A stretch of 34,055 bases of DNA from Gammaproteobacteria bacterium (GCA_028817275.1 JAPPPZ010000054.1:1-34055), one strand, 5' to 3'; counted from the stretch's first letter, positions 1 to 9,512 are shown. Numbers and translations are program-made. Notes: generated by a model not told the origin, from the letters alone.

Positions 1-328
1 CGGGGATGCGGTTCTGGTTGCGGTCGCCGCAGTATTCCAGCGAAATCGCCCGCTCGCTGTCGTGGCGGCTGAATACATCACGCTCCTGATTTTTGTAGCA
101 GGTGGTGAGCAGTTTTTTGAGTCGCAGAAACTCAAAATTGCGGGAAAAATAATTGAAGAAATTACTCACCCGCGGATCATCGCAGTTGCACAGCACCACC
201 TTGCCGTGGAAGTGCTCTTTGTAATGCGCCAACTCGCGCTCGATGTCGGCCAGTTGGGTGTAGAACTCGTCTTTTTTGGCCGTTTTGGCGCGGTTCAGAT
301 TTTTGTTTTTGGCGATGCGGGTGGACAT
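1..328 (-). CDS. Adenine-specific DNA methyltransferase, EcoRI family (N-terminal part, cut by window edge)
   Basis: The minus strand is open from an ATG at 328 to the window edge, giving the first 109 residues. The start reads MSTRIAKNKNLNRAKTAKK, followed by the stretch DEFYTQLADIERELAHYKEH, a strand-like KVVLCNCDDPRVSNFF segment, and LLTTCYKNQ near residue 76. I recognise this as the N-terminus of the EcoRI-type adenine methyltransferase family, which methylates adenine N6 in DNA using S-adenosylmethionine. The CDDP(R)VS segment is typical of that family. The catalytic NPPF-type motif would lie beyond the window, so activity cannot be judged. No Shine-Dalgarno is visible before the ATG; an extended -10 element lies about 30 bp upstream. 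It is convergent with nothing here: clpA reads on the same strand and ends about 105 bp upstream of this start. Whether a restriction partner exists cannot be seen. The family call rests on recalled sequence similarity. Confidence 0.82.
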   Translation of the reverse strand, partial: MSTRIAKNKNLNRAKTAKKDEFYTQLADIERELAHYKEHFHGKVVLCNCDDPRVSNFFNYFSRNFEFLRLKKLLTTCYKNQERDVFSRHDSERAISLEYCGDRNQNRIP

Positions 329-358
329 TTCGGCGGTTGGCTTGGTTGACTTCCGGCG

Positions 359-367
359 ATTATACCA
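359..367 (-). promoter_or_regulatory. Extended -10 promoter element for the methyltransferase gene
   Basis: On the minus strand the sequence reads TGGTATAAT, a perfect extended -10 (TGn plus TATAAT). The predicted transcription start is near 352, which gives an untranslated leader of about 24 nt before the ATG at 328. No convincing -35 box precedes it, as is common for extended -10 promoters. This gap (329-433) otherwise holds only GC-rich sequence and no clear terminator after clpA. Confidence 0.6.
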
Positions 368-433
368 ATTCGGCGGGCGATTGGCGGGGCAAGGGCGTCC
401 AAGTCGCGCTTTGCGGCGCGCGCCAACCGCGAT

Positions 434-2731
434 TCATTCCTCCGCCACCGCGGCCGGGATTTTTTGCGCGGCGGTTATTTTAAGGTGAAGTTTGCCGCCT
501 TTCACCTTCACCGCCACCTCGCCGCCGCCGGACAATTCGCCGAACAATAATTCGTCGGCCAGCGGGCGTTTAATTTTTTCGCGGATCACCCGCGCCATGG
601 GGCGGGCGCCCATGGTTTCGTCGTAGCCGTGGTCGGCCAGCCAGGCCACGGCGCCGGGGGTGGCGCTGAAGTGCACATTCTTTTCCGCCATCTGCTGCTC
701 CAGTTCCATGAGAAATTTTTCCACCACATGCAAAATGGTGGCGCGGTCCAGCGGGTTGAAACGGATGACAGCGTCCAGTCGGTTGCGGAATTCGGGGCTG
801 AATGTGCGGTTGATGGCTTCGGTGTCGTCGCCGCTGTGGTCCTGGCGGGTGAAGCCCATGGAGGCGCGCGACGTCTGCACGGCGCCGGCGTTGGTGGTCA
901 TGACGATAATCACATTGCGAAAATCAGCCTGGCGCCCGTTGTGGTCGGTGAGGGCGCCGTGGTCCATCACCTGCAGCAGCAGGTTGAACACATCGGTGTG
1001 GGCTTTTTCAATTTCGTCCAGCAGCAGAACACAGTGCGGGTGCTTGCTGACGGCGTCGGTCAGCAGCCCGCCCTGGTCAAAACCCACGTAGCCCGGCGGC
1101 GCGCCGATGAGGCGCGAGACGGTGTGGCGCTCCATGTATTCGGACATGTCAAAGCGCGCCAGTTCAATGCCCAGGGCAAGCGCCAACTGGCGGGTGATTT
1201 CGGTTTTGCCAACGCCGGTGGGGCCGCAGAAAAGAAAAGAGCAGATGGGCCGCCGCTGCTGGTCCAGTCCGGCGCGGGCGAGTTTAATGGAGGACGCCAG
1301 CGCGCCGATGGCCTGGTCCTGGCCGAACACCACCATCTTTAAGTCGCGCTCCAGATTCTTCAGTGATCTCCGGTCCGAGTCGGAGACATGCTTCGGCGGA
1401 ATGCGCGCCATGCGCGACACCACCATCTCAATGTCGGCCAGGGACACAGTTCTGGTTTTGCGCCGCCGGCCGGGGGCAAAGCGGCCCAGTTGCACCCGCG
1501 CGCCGGCCTCGTCCACCACGTCAATGGCCTTGTCCGGCAGGTAGCGGCCGCCGATGTGGCGCTGCGACAACTCCACCGCGGCGCGCAATGCCGGGCGCGT
1601 GTAGCGGACGTTGTGGTGCTGTTCAAAACGCGAGCGCAAACCGTACAAAATCTGCACGCTTTCATCCACGCTTGGCTCGGCGATGTCAATTTTCTGGAAG
1701 CGCCGCGACAGCGCGCGGTCTTTTTCAAAAATGCCCCGGTATTCCTGGTAGGTGGTGGAGCCAATGCAGCGAATGTCGCCGGCGGCGAGGGCCGGCTTGA
1801 GCAGGTTGGAGGCGTCCATGGCGCCGCCGCTGGCGGCGCCGGCGCCGATGATGGTGTGAATCTCGTCGATAAAAAGAATGGCCTTCGGCAAACGCTCAAG
1901 GGCGGCCAGCACCGCCTTCAGCCGCTGCTCAAAATCGCCCCGGTATTTGGTGCCGGCGAGCAGCGCGCCCATGTCCAGGGAGTAAACCGTGCACTCGGCC
2001 ATGGTTTCGGGAATTTCGCCGGCGACAATTTTTCCGGCCAGGCCCTCGGCCACCGCGGTTTTGCCGACGCCGGCCTCACCCACGTAAAGCGGGTTGTTTT
2101 TGCCGCGCCGGCACAGCACCTGAATGGTGCGCTCCAGTTCCTCCTCGCGGCCGATGAGCGGGTCGATTTTTCCGCGCCGCGCCAGTTCGTTTAAGTCGCG
2201 GGCAAAAGTTTTCAGCGGGTCGCCGCGGCCGTCGTAGCCGGGGTCGTCCTCATCCATGCCGGACGGCAGCGGGGCGTACGATTCCGACGGCTCGCGCAAA
2301 TTTTTTGTGATGCCGTGGGCCAGGTAATTGGTCACGTCGTGGCGGGTGATTTCCTGCTTGTGCAAAATCAGCAGGGCGTGGCTCTCCTTCTCGGAAAAAA
2401 TCGCCACCAGCACATTGGCGCCCACCACCTCTTTCCTGCCGGCGCCGCGCACATGCAAAATGGCGCGCTGCAGAACGCGCTGAAAACCGTCCCCGGGCTC
2501 CGGCTTGTCGCCGCGCCCCTCGGGAATGCGCGGGACATGCGTGTCAATATATTCTTTCAGGTCGCGGCGCATCGCCTCCAAATTGCCGCCGCAGGCGCGC
2601 AAAGTTTTGGCCGCGCTGGGGTTGTCCAGCAGCGCCGCCAGCAGGTGCTCCACAGTGATGACCTGGTGGGACATCTCGCGGGCGGCATTCACCGCGACGC
2701 TCAGGGAGCGCTCCAGTTCCCTGGAAATCAT
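434..2731 (-). CDS. clpA: ATP-dependent Clp protease ATP-binding subunit ClpA
   Basis: ClpA is the hexameric AAA+ unfoldase that feeds substrates, including N-degron proteins delivered by ClpS, into the ClpP peptidase in the cytoplasm. The order of domains is normal: an N-terminal ClpS/substrate-binding double repeat (about residues 1-145), a first AAA+ module with Walker A GEAGVGKT (near 219-226) and Walker B ILFIDEIHT, and a second module with GPTGVGKT, LLLDEIEKAH and a GAPPGYVGFDQGG pore-region stretch. The ClpP-docking loop, IGL in E. coli, appears as MGF just before the FSPEFRNRLD segment, which fits the [LIVM]-G-[FL] pattern. Its length of 765 residues matches the family. The ATG at 2731 overlaps the clpS stop by one base. 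A GTG one codon upstream is also possible and gives a 4-bp overlap. Either start implies translational coupling to clpS. Confidence 0.98.
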   Translation of the reverse strand: MISRELERSLSVAVNAAREMSHQVITVEHLLAALLDNPSAAKTLRACGGNLEAMRRDLKEYIDTHVPRIPEGRGDKPEPGDGFQRVLQRAILHVRGAGRKEVVGANVLVAIFSEKESHALLILHKQEITRHDVTNYLAHGITKNLREPSESYAPLPSGMDEDDPGYDGRGDPLKTFARDLNELARRGKIDPLIGREEELERTIQVLCRRGKNNPLYVGEAGVGKTAVAEGLAGKIVAGEIPETMAECTVYSLDMGALLAGTKYRGDFEQRLKAVLAALERLPKAILFIDEIHTIIGAGAASGGAMDASNLLKPALAAGDIRCIGSTTYQEYRGIFEKDRALSRRFQKIDIAEPSVDESVQILYGLRSRFEQHHNVRYTRPALRAAVELSQRHIGGRYLPDKAIDVVDEAGARVQLGRFAPGRRRKTRTVSLADIEMVVSRMARIPPKHVSDSDRRSLKNLERDLKMVVFGQDQAIGALASSIKLARAGLDQQRRPICSFLFCGPTGVGKTEITRQLALALGIELARFDMSEYMERHTVSRLIGAPPGYVGFDQGGLLTDAVSKHPHCVLLLDEIEKAHTDVFNLLLQVMDHGALTDHNGRQADFRNVIIVMTTNAGAVQTSRASMGFTRQDHSGDDTEAINRTFSPEFRNRLDAVIRFNPLDRATILHVVEKFLMELEQQMAEKNVHFSATPGAVAWLADHGYDETMGARPMARVIREKIKRPLADELLFGELSGGGEVAVKVKGGKLHLKITAAQKIPAAVAEE

Positions 2732-3066
2732 CACTCCGGCTCCATCACGCAGCGCAGCGGATGCTGGTGCTTGCGCGTTAAATTGTTCACCTGGCGCACT
2801 TTGGTCTCGGCGATCTCACTCGGATAAACCCCGCACACGCCGGCGCCCTTGCGGTGCACATGCAGCATGATCTGCACCGCCTCCTCCTGCGGATGAAAAA
2901 AAATTTCCATCAGCACCATCACCACAAACTCCATGGGGGTGAAGTCGTCGTTCAACAGCACCACCTTGTACAGCCGCGGCTTCTGCACCCGCCGCCGCGC
3001 CCGCGTCCGCGGCACCACCAGCGCCATGCCGCCGCGCTGATGCTGATGGGGGTCGTAGTCGCTCAT
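2731..3066 (-). CDS. clpS: ATP-dependent Clp protease adaptor protein ClpS
   Basis: ClpS binds N-degron substrates and hands them to ClpA. The 111-residue protein has a basic, flexible N-terminal tail followed by the core fold. The hallmark [17 protein letters not shown] segment supplies the N-end-binding acidic residues. [19 protein letters not shown] follows, carrying the histidine of the binding pocket and the region that contacts ClpA. It lies immediately upstream of clpA with overlapping stop and start, the usual clpS-clpA operon. No Shine-Dalgarno is evident before the ATG. A TATACT -10-like element lies 27 bp upstream, giving a leader of about 20 nt. Confidence 0.97.
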   Translation of the reverse strand: MSDYDPHQHQRGGMALVVPRTRARRRVQKPRLYKVVLLNDDFTPMEFVVMVLMEIFFHPQEEAVQIMLHVHRKGAGVCGVYPSEIAETKVRQVNNLTRKHQHPLRCVMEPE

Positions 3067-3093
3067 ATGTCGCCGTGAAGTGGTTGGGCGGAG

Positions 3094-3099
3094 AGTATA
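3094..3099 (-). promoter_or_regulatory. -10 element (TATACT) upstream of clpS
   Basis: The minus strand reads TATACT about 27 bp before the clpS ATG, placing the transcription start near 3087. I see no good -35 hexamer at 16-18 bp spacing, so the promoter call rests on the -10 alone. Confidence 0.45.
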
Positions 3100-3129
3100 G
3101 CATACCGCCGGCCGGCGGCGAGGGCGGCC

Positions 3130-3192
3130 GAACCACCGTTTCTGCAGTCCAAACCACCATTCCCGTCATTTTCGCACTGCAGGCCGTCATTC
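3130..3192. repeat. Degenerate 21-bp tandem repeat array (three units)
   Basis: Three consecutive 21-bp units fill part of the clpS / amt-operon gap. The period is exact in two independent words: AACCACC recurs at 3131 and 3152, and CCGTCATT recurs at 3163 and 3184, both 21 bp apart. The units resemble those at 9513-9659 and 13409-13471, sharing the core (A)ACCACC(A/G)TT. Read on the plus strand the array encodes Thr/Val/Ile/Ala-rich heptads, but there is no plausible gene here. Confidence 0.7.
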
Positions 3193-3220
3193 CGCGCCCC
3201 GCATCGGCAGCCTCCGGCCG

Positions 3221-3247
3221 AAAAAAAGGCGGCGCCAAGCGCCGCCT
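3221..3247 (-). terminator. Rho-independent terminator of the amt operon
   Basis: On the minus strand an 8-bp perfect GC stem (GGCGGCGC pairing with GCGCCGCC, loop of three) is followed directly by seven T residues. It lies about 24 bp after the stop of the small gene downstream of amt, so it ends that transcript. Read from the other strand there is no T-tract, so it is unidirectional. Confidence 0.9.
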
Positions 3248-3270
3248 GTTGAGTTCAGGCTGCCGCCGTT

Positions 3271-3456
3271 TTACTGCGCGGCTTTTTGTTTGTCCTCTTC
3301 CAGTTTGCCGGACTCCTGGCGGATCATGCGGATGTGCCAGGCGATCCAGAAAATCACGCCGGCAATCACCAGCGGGACTTCCATGCCGACAAAAGGATAG
3401 ATGGGGCCGATGTCGGCGATGGCGCCGGCCCAGTTTGCGAAGTCTCCGGTTGTCAT
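3271..3456 (-). CDS. Small single-pass membrane protein encoded directly downstream of amt
   Basis: This 61-residue protein starts MTTGDFANWAGAIADIGP. It has one hydrophobic helix (about residues 25-41, VPLVIAGVIFWIAW) and ends in a charged tail rich in Lys, Glu and Gln. I do not recognise a named family. The start at 3456 is supported by a good Shine-Dalgarno (TGAGGT, about 7 nt upstream); a longer frame from 3612 would run into amt and is unlikely. The gene begins only 25 bp after the amt stop and is followed by a strong terminator, so it must be co-transcribed with the transporter. A role as a small partner or assembly factor of Amt is inference from position only. Confidence 0.72.
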   Translation of the reverse strand: MTTGDFANWAGAIADIGPIYPFVGMEVPLVIAGVIFWIAWHIRMIRQESGKLEEDKQKAAQ

Positions 3457-3481
3457 GGTGTTAACCTCAGGTTGCGGATGG

Positions 3482-4837
3482 TCAGTTGCGCTCGGCGGCG
3501 GCGACGGCCTGGGCCTCGGCCTCCAACTCGGCGTTGTTGGCGGTGTCCAGGCCGGCGATTTCAACCTCGCGCGGGATGCGCAGGAAGCCGCAGGCGTGGA
3601 TGATTTTGGCAATCACCCAGCCCGGCAGGAAGCCGAGCACGCCGAACATAATCACCGCGCCAATGAATTGCCCCAGCGGGTTGATGGCGGCGTAGTCGGG
3701 GTTGGGCGATGACGGGTAGCCCCACAGCATGAAGCCGGCCACCACCACGCCGAAGAAGCCGGCGTAGCCGTGCACCGCAACGGCGCCGACGGCGTCGTCC
3801 ACCTTGAAGCGGCGCTCCACCCAGTAGTGCATTTTGTACATCACGATGACGCCGACGATGGCGATGAACATGGCCTGGATCGGATGGTACAGGTCGTTGC
3901 CGGCCGAGGCGGCAATGATGCCGGCGAGGCCCGAGGAGTAGGTCCAGAAAGCGTCACCCTTGGACACCCAGTAACCGGCCAGCAGGCCGCCGGCCAGGGA
4001 CATCAGAAAGTTAAAGGTGATCGCGCTCAGGGTGGTGGGCGCCAGGTAGATGTTGGTGGCCGAGTAGAAAACCCCGTCGCCAGACTGCACATCCCACATG
4101 GGCACATTGCACGCCACATAGAACCCCCAGAAGCCGGTGTAAATCATGAACAGGCCGATGGCCACCAGCCACGGGTTGCGCGGATTGATGTTGCGCGGCG
4201 TGCCGTCGGCGGCGAACTTGCCGATGCGCGGCCCCAGCACCACCAGTACGCCGAGGGCGAAGCCGCCGGCAATGGCGTGGATGACGCCGGAGGCGTAGGC
4301 GTCGTGGTAGCCGAGCAGTTGCACCATCCAGCCCTCGGCGTGCCAGCCCCACGAGGCGTCGATGATCCAGAACACCGAGCCGATGGCCACCGCCAAAATC
4401 CAGAAGCCGCCGGAGGTGATTCTTTCAATCACCGAGCCGGAGACAATGGACGCCGCGGTCCACGAGAACAGCAGAAACGCGGCCCAGAACACGCCGTTGA
4501 TGCGCGCCCAGCCGTTTTCCAAATCGGCCCCGCCGCCCATGTGCGCGCCCATGACGTCGCTCCACGGCACCGCATGCGGCGCCGCCACCAGGCCGCCGAT
4601 GATGCCCGGCCCGTTGGGGAAGGCGAAATAAATCCACCAGCCGAAAAAGAAGAAGGTGATGGTCACCAGCGGTATCAGCATGGTGTTTTTCATCAGCGTG
4701 TGCAGGTGGTTTTTGTGGCGCGAGGCCGCGACCTCATACAAGCAAAAACCCACATGAATGAAAAACATCAGCACCACGGTGAGCCAGTAGTAAAACTCGG
4801 TGAAAATCGTCACCAAGGATGAAAGTTGATCGCTCAT
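3482..4837 (-). CDS. amt: Ammonium transporter, Amt family
   Basis: Amt proteins are trimeric inner-membrane channels that take up ammonium. The 451-residue protein has about eleven hydrophobic segments. The two pore histidines are present, in SGVIHAIAGGF and in VGAVAVHGYAGFFG, the latter preceded by the family DDAVG acidic stretch. GNDLYHP and SAGGLLAG-type small-residue helices also fit the family. The first residues (MSDQLSSLVTIFTEFYYWL) lead straight into the first helix. The ATG at 4837 has a strong AGAGAGGA ribosome site; an upstream in-frame extension to 4912 adds a non-membrane tail and is rejected. There is no glnK beside it; instead a small membrane protein gene follows. The 235-bp upstream gap carries palindromes described separately, so nitrogen or carbon control is plausible but not shown. 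Confidence 0.95.
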   Translation of the reverse strand: MSDQLSSLVTIFTEFYYWLTVVLMFFIHVGFCLYEVAASRHKNHLHTLMKNTMLIPLVTITFFFFGWWIYFAFPNGPGIIGGLVAAPHAVPWSDVMGAHMGGGADLENGWARINGVFWAAFLLFSWTAASIVSGSVIERITSGGFWILAVAIGSVFWIIDASWGWHAEGWMVQLLGYHDAYASGVIHAIAGGFALGVLVVLGPRIGKFAADGTPRNINPRNPWLVAIGLFMIYTGFWGFYVACNVPMWDVQSGDGVFYSATNIYLAPTTLSAITFNFLMSLAGGLLAGYWVSKGDAFWTYSSGLAGIIAASAGNDLYHPIQAMFIAIVGVIVMYKMHYWVERRFKVDDAVGAVAVHGYAGFFGVVVAGFMLWGYPSSPNPDYAAINPLGQFIGAVIMFGVLGFLPGWVIAKIIHACGFLRIPREVEIAGLDTANNAELEAEAQAVAAAERN

Positions 4838-4906
4838 GGTGTCCTCTCTGTGATGGTGATTGGGAATGCACCGCCCGGCGGCGGTTTGGTTTGGGGGCAC
4901 CTTACC

Positions 4907-4918
4907 TGACAATTGTCA
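4907..4918. promoter_or_regulatory. Perfect 12-bp palindrome upstream of amt
   Basis: TGACAATTGTCA is a perfect palindrome 70 bp before the amt start codon. Its minus-strand arm also contains TTGACA, a consensus -35 word, although no -10 follows at proper spacing. It could be an operator for a dimeric regulator; which one cannot be told from the sequence. Confidence 0.45.
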
Positions 4919-4946
4919 ATTTTTCCATTGCCGGGGGCGGGCGGGG

Positions 4947-4970
4947 AAATGTGGCGTTTTTGCCACATTT
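4947..4970. promoter_or_regulatory. Inverted repeat (9-bp arms) in the amt / small-gene divergent region
   Basis: AAATGTGGC and GCCACATTT face each other across a 6-nt GTTTTT loop. The arms start like a CRP half-site (AAATGTG) but are spaced two bases wider than a CRP site. It has no T-tract afterwards, so it is more likely an operator or an RNA hairpin than a terminator. Confidence 0.45.
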
Positions 4971-5000
4971 TCCGGCCGGGGTGGAAAAAATTTGCCAAAG

Positions 5001-5016
5001 TGTGACCACAGTCACA
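5001..5016 (+). promoter_or_regulatory. CRP/FNR-type operator, perfect TGTGA-N6-TCACA
   Basis: The site matches the CRP core consensus exactly: TGTGA, six bases, TCACA. Its centre is at 5008.5. A possible -10 (TATGGT, 5039-5044) predicts a start near 5050, which puts the centre at about -41.5, the class II activator position. The target would be the two small membrane-protein genes starting at 5073. The distance to amt on the other strand (about 170 bp) makes amt a less direct target. Binding itself is inferred. Confidence 0.65.
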
Positions 5017-5072
5017 GTAGTTTGAAATCGCCTTTGTTTATGGTGGATTTTTCCCGCTGAAAGGAGGATTCC

Positions 5073-5310
5073 ATGAACGAAATTTCATCCCAGGGCGCGC
5101 AGAAGCGCATTGATTTTCTCGGAAGGTGGGCGCTGGCTTCTTTTGCCGTGCTCGTGGTGCTGGCCGGCTGGCTCGGCAACAGCATTAATACCGGCAAATT
5201 CGGTATAATGTTCTGGCCCGGCGTTGCAGGCGCCGTGGTCGCCGCTGTTTTCTGCGCCGGCCTCACGTGGATTACGCACCAGCACATCAAACGACTGGAG
5301 GAACATAAAA

Positions 5311-5318
<8 letters not shown>
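5073..5318 (+). CDS. Small two-helix membrane protein, function unknown
   Basis: This protein of 81 residues has two hydrophobic helices (about residues 19-36 and 44-67) joined by a short loop containing NSINTGKFG, with a polar N-terminus and a charged C-terminal tail (HQHIKRLEEHKND). It recalls in shape the small subunit of some sodium/solute symporters, but no large symporter subunit follows and I do not claim that family. The ATG is preceded by a near-perfect AAGGAGG ribosome site, one of the strongest in the window. The stop overlaps the next small gene by 8 bp, so the two are coupled. A CRP/FNR-type site upstream suggests control by carbon or oxygen status. Confidence 0.7.
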
Positions 5319-6946
<1,628 letters not shown>

Positions 6947-6949
6947 GCG

Positions 6950-8539
6950 GTGAGGGCGGCGCCTGCACCACCGGCGCCCGCCGCCGACGCCCACGCCGGG
7001 CGCGTCCTCATCATAGATTTCGGCGCGCAATACACCCGCCTCATCGCCCGGCGCATCCGCGAGTTGGGTGTCTACTGTGAAATTTTCCCCTGGGATTCGC
7101 CGCCGGCGCGCATGCAAAAATTCGCCCCGCAAGGGGTTGTCCTGTCCGGCGGACCCGAAACGGTGACCGCCGCCAACGCCCCGCAAGTACACCCGGCAAT
7201 TTTCAAACTCGGAGTACCGCTGCTCGGCATCTGCTACGGCATGCAGGCCATGGCGCGGCAACTGGGCGGGGCGGTGGAGGCATCCGCAAAGCGCGAGTTC
7301 GGCAACGCCCGGTTGACTCTGCAAAACCCCTCGGCGCTTTTTGACGGTTTCGGCAGCGGCGAGCAATTCAACGTGTGGATGAGCCACGGCGACCATGTCA
7401 CCAAGCCGCCGCCCGGCTTCACCCGGGCCGCCGCCAGCGACAACGCACCGTGCGCCGCCATTGCCGATGAAAAAAAACGCCGCTACGGCGTCCAGTTCCA
7501 CCCCGAAGTCACCCACACCGAACACGGCGCAAAAATTCTCCGCAACTTCGTCCGCGGCATCTGCGGCTGCGCCGCCAACTGGAAAGTCAAAAACATCGCC
7601 GCCGGCATGGTGGAACAGATGCGCGCCAAAACGGCCGGCGGCAACGTACTGCTGGCATTGTCCGGCGGCGTGGATTCCTCGGTGGCCGCCGCCCTGCTCC
7701 AGCGTGCCGTGGGTGAACGTTTGCACTGCGTTTTTGTGGACACCGGCCTGTTGCGCGCCGGTGAGGGCGACCAGGTGATGTCGGTGCTGCGCGAAAACCT
7801 CGGCGTGCAAGTCACGCGGGTGGACGCCGCTGAAGAATTTTTCACCGCCCTCGGCGGCGTCACCGAACCGGAACAAAAACGAAAAATCATCGGCAAATTA
7901 TTTGTGGAAATTTTCGAACGCGAAGCCGCGCGCCTGAAAAATATTTCCTTCCTCGCCCAGGGCACCATCTACCCCGATGTCATCGAATCCGCCGGCAAGG
8001 CCGACGGCGGCGGCGCGCATGTCATTAAATCGCACCACAACGTGGGCGGCCTGCCGCAGCGCATGAAACTCCGCCTGCTGGAACCGCTGCGCGAATTGTT
8101 CAAGGACGAGGTGCGGCAAATCGGCATGGAGTTGGGCCTGCCGCGCGAGATGGTTTTTCGCCACCCGTTCCCCGGCCCCGGGTTGGGCGTGCGCATTCTC
8201 GGCGAGGTGAAAAAAGAGTCTGCTGCCATCCTGCGCCGCGCTGACAAAATTTTCATGGAGGAATTGCACCGCCACGATTTATATGACGTCGCCGCGCAGG
8301 CCTTCGCCGTGTTTTTGCCGGTGAAGTCAGTGGGCGTGGTGGGCGACGGCCGCAACTATGAATATGTCATCGCCCTGCGCGCGGTGCAGACCGCCGATTT
8401 CATGACCGCCAACTGCATGGAAATTCCCTGGCCGCTGCTGCGCGCTGTCGCCGGCCGCATCATCAACGAAGTGCGCGGCGTCAGCCGGGTCGTCTACGAC
8501 ATTTCCAGCAAGCCGCCGGCCACCATTGAATGGGAATGA
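6950..8539 (+). CDS. guaA: GMP synthase (glutamine-hydrolysing)
   Basis: GuaA converts XMP to GMP using glutamine and ATP. The N-terminal class I amidotransferase domain has its nucleophile Cys95 in GICYGMQAM and the His184/Glu186 pair in [10 protein letters not shown]. The ATP-pyrophosphatase loop is SGGVDSS (residues 238-244). The C-terminal dimerisation and XMP-binding region ends [17 protein letters not shown], as in the family. The length of 529 includes a slightly long alanine/proline-rich N-terminus from the GTG start at 6950, before the core [14 protein letters not shown] start further in is possible, but the 3-bp spacing from guaB favours this one. Confidence 0.98.
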   Translation: MRAAPAPPAPAADAHAGRVLIIDFGAQYTRLIARRIRELGVYCEIFPWDSPPARMQKFAPQGVVLSGGPETVTAANAPQVHPAIFKLGVPLLGICYGMQAMARQLGGAVEASAKREFGNARLTLQNPSALFDGFGSGEQFNVWMSHGDHVTKPPPGFTRAAASDNAPCAAIADEKKRRYGVQFHPEVTHTEHGAKILRNFVRGICGCAANWKVKNIAAGMVEQMRAKTAGGNVLLALSGGVDSSVAAALLQRAVGERLHCVFVDTGLLRAGEGDQVMSVLRENLGVQVTRVDAAEEFFTALGGVTEPEQKRKIIGKLFVEIFEREAARLKNISFLAQGTIYPDVIESAGKADGGGAHVIKSHHNVGGLPQRMKLRLLEPLRELFKDEVRQIGMELGLPREMVFRHPFPGPGLGVRILGEVKKESAAILRRADKIFMEELHRHDLYDVAAQAFAVFLPVKSVGVVGDGRNYEYVIALRAVQTADFMTANCMEIPWPLLRAVAGRIINEVRGVSRVVYDISSKPPATIEWE

Positions 8540-8988
8540 CGCCGCAAGACCAGTCCTTTATGCAACGCGCGCTGCAACTTGCGCGCCAGGCTTTTGATGA
8601 CGGCGAGGTGCCGGTGGGCGCCGTGGTCACCGTCGGCGATGCCATCATCGGCGAAGGCCGCAACGCCACCATCAAAGCCTGCGACCCCACCGCCCACGCC
8701 GAGGTCACCGCCCTGCGCGCCGCCGCCGCGGACCAAAAAAATTACCGCCTGCCCGCCGCCACCCTCTACACCACCCTGGAGCCATGCCCCATGTGCGCCG
8801 GCGCCATCGTCCTCGCCCGCATCGCCCGGGTGGTTTTTGCAACCCATGACCCCCGCGCCGGCAGCGGCGGCAGTGTGTTCAACCTTTTGCAAGCCGGCGA
8901 GTTAAACCACCGTTGCGAAGTGGAAACCGGCCTGTGCGCCGAGCAAAGCGCCAATTTACTGCGCGAATTTTTCCGCGCCCGGCGGTGA
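8536..8988 (+). CDS. tadA: tRNA-specific adenosine deaminase
   Basis: TadA deaminates A34 of tRNA-Arg(ACG) to inosine, which is needed to read CGN codons. The 150-residue protein carries the zinc deaminase signature: His54 and Glu56 in TAHAEV, and Cys84 and Cys87 in EPCPMCAGA. The tail [16 protein letters not shown] is typical of TadA rather than of cytidine or guanine deaminases. The ATG at 8536 overlaps the guaA stop as ATGA, so translation is probably coupled. An in-frame ATG at 8530 would add two residues. A guaB-guaA-tadA order is common in Gammaproteobacteria. Confidence 0.95.
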   Translation: MTPQDQSFMQRALQLARQAFDDGEVPVGAVVTVGDAIIGEGRNATIKACDPTAHAEVTALRAAAADQKNYRLPAATLYTTLEPCPMCAGAIVLARIARVVFATHDPRAGSGGSVFNLLQAGELNHRCEVETGLCAEQSANLLREFFRARR

Positions 8989-9026
8989 GTCTCCCTGCCG
9001 ACGCACACGCCGTCCTCGGTTGACGT

Positions 9027-9377
9027 TCAGCAGCACGGTTCTTTTTGCCCGCAACACTTCAGACTCAGTTCTTTGATTTCTTCCTCGTCCGCTAAGCAGC
9101 AGCACGGCCCGCCCATGGCTTTTCGCTCTTCCCAGTTCAAGCGGTTGCTGGTTCTCTGCAGGATGGAAAGCGCGGCTTTAACCCGCCGGCGGGTTGTGGG
9201 GTCGGCTGCGTTGATAAAGTCGGCGTTTTCCGTCAACTTTTCCAAACAAGTACAGGTGTCCTTCAGCAGGTCGTGAACGGACAAGTCACCGTCAATCCAC
9301 TCCTCATGTCTGCGCCAGCGTTCTGCTCGCGCTCGCCGCTGGCGCAAAATGCGCTCAAGGTCGGGGGCATCGGTCAT
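9027..9377 (-). CDS. Small cysteine-rich protein of unknown function
   Basis: I do not recognise this 116-residue protein. It starts MTDAPDLERILRQRRARAER with a basic helical segment. It continues with a helical middle part containing TCTCLEKL (Cys42, Cys44) and finishes with a dense cysteine cluster: GGPCCC (92-94), KCCG (108-109) and a terminal EPCC (115-116), nine cysteines in all. No signal peptide or membrane helix is seen, so it is probably cytoplasmic. The cysteines suggest metal binding, which is inference. The start at 9377 has a GAGGTGA ribosome site; a longer frame to 9857 runs through the repeat array and is unlikely. A TATACT -10 on this strand lies about 80 bp upstream. It is convergent with tadA (38-bp gap). 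Confidence 0.68.
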   Translation of the reverse strand: MTDAPDLERILRQRRARAERWRRHEEWIDGDLSVHDLLKDTCTCLEKLTENADFINAADPTTRRRVKAALSILQRTSNRLNWEERKAMGGPCCCLADEEEIKELSLKCCGQKEPCC

Positions 9378-9456
9378 GGCGGTCACCTCAGTCGGCGCCG
9401 GGCCGGCGGCGGTTTTCGGCGGCGGGAATGGTGAAGTTCTCGGTTGGAATGGCGGC

Positions 9457-9486
9457 AGTATAACACAAAAACCACCGCCGGCCCAA
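9457..9486 (-). promoter_or_regulatory. Possible promoter for the cysteine-rich gene (TTGGGC-18-TATACT)
   Basis: On the minus strand TTGGGC (9486-9481) is followed after 18 bp by TATACT (9462-9457), preceded by TGTGT. The predicted start near 9450 gives a leader of about 70 nt, which ends in a good ribosome site before 9377. Moderate -10, weak -35. Confidence 0.45.
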
Positions 9487-9512
9487 ATGTTGGCGGGAAA
9501 AACAGTTGTCGT

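Noticed and set aside
629-1342. Long open frames on the plus strand opposite clpA.
   Set aside because: Shadow frames of clpA: no ribosome sites, no recognisable domains, and composition mirroring the clpA codons.
3770-4822. 350-codon open frame opposite amt, rich in His, Asp and Gly.
   Set aside because: It is the complement of the membrane-helix codons of amt; no start signal or domain.
4947-4970. Hairpin AAATGTGGC/GCCACATTT as a transcription terminator.
   Set aside because: No T-tract follows on either strand and no gene ends nearby.
4838-5072. Sigma-54 promoter for amt (expected from nitrogen-regulated relatives).
   Set aside because: No TGGCAC-N5-TTGCA type sequence was found on the amt strand; TGGCA words present lack the partner GC element at the right distance.
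5224-5310. Longer version of the second small membrane protein starting at 5224.
   Set aside because: The extra N-terminus is merely the preceding gene read in another frame; the ATG at 5311 has its own GGAGG site.
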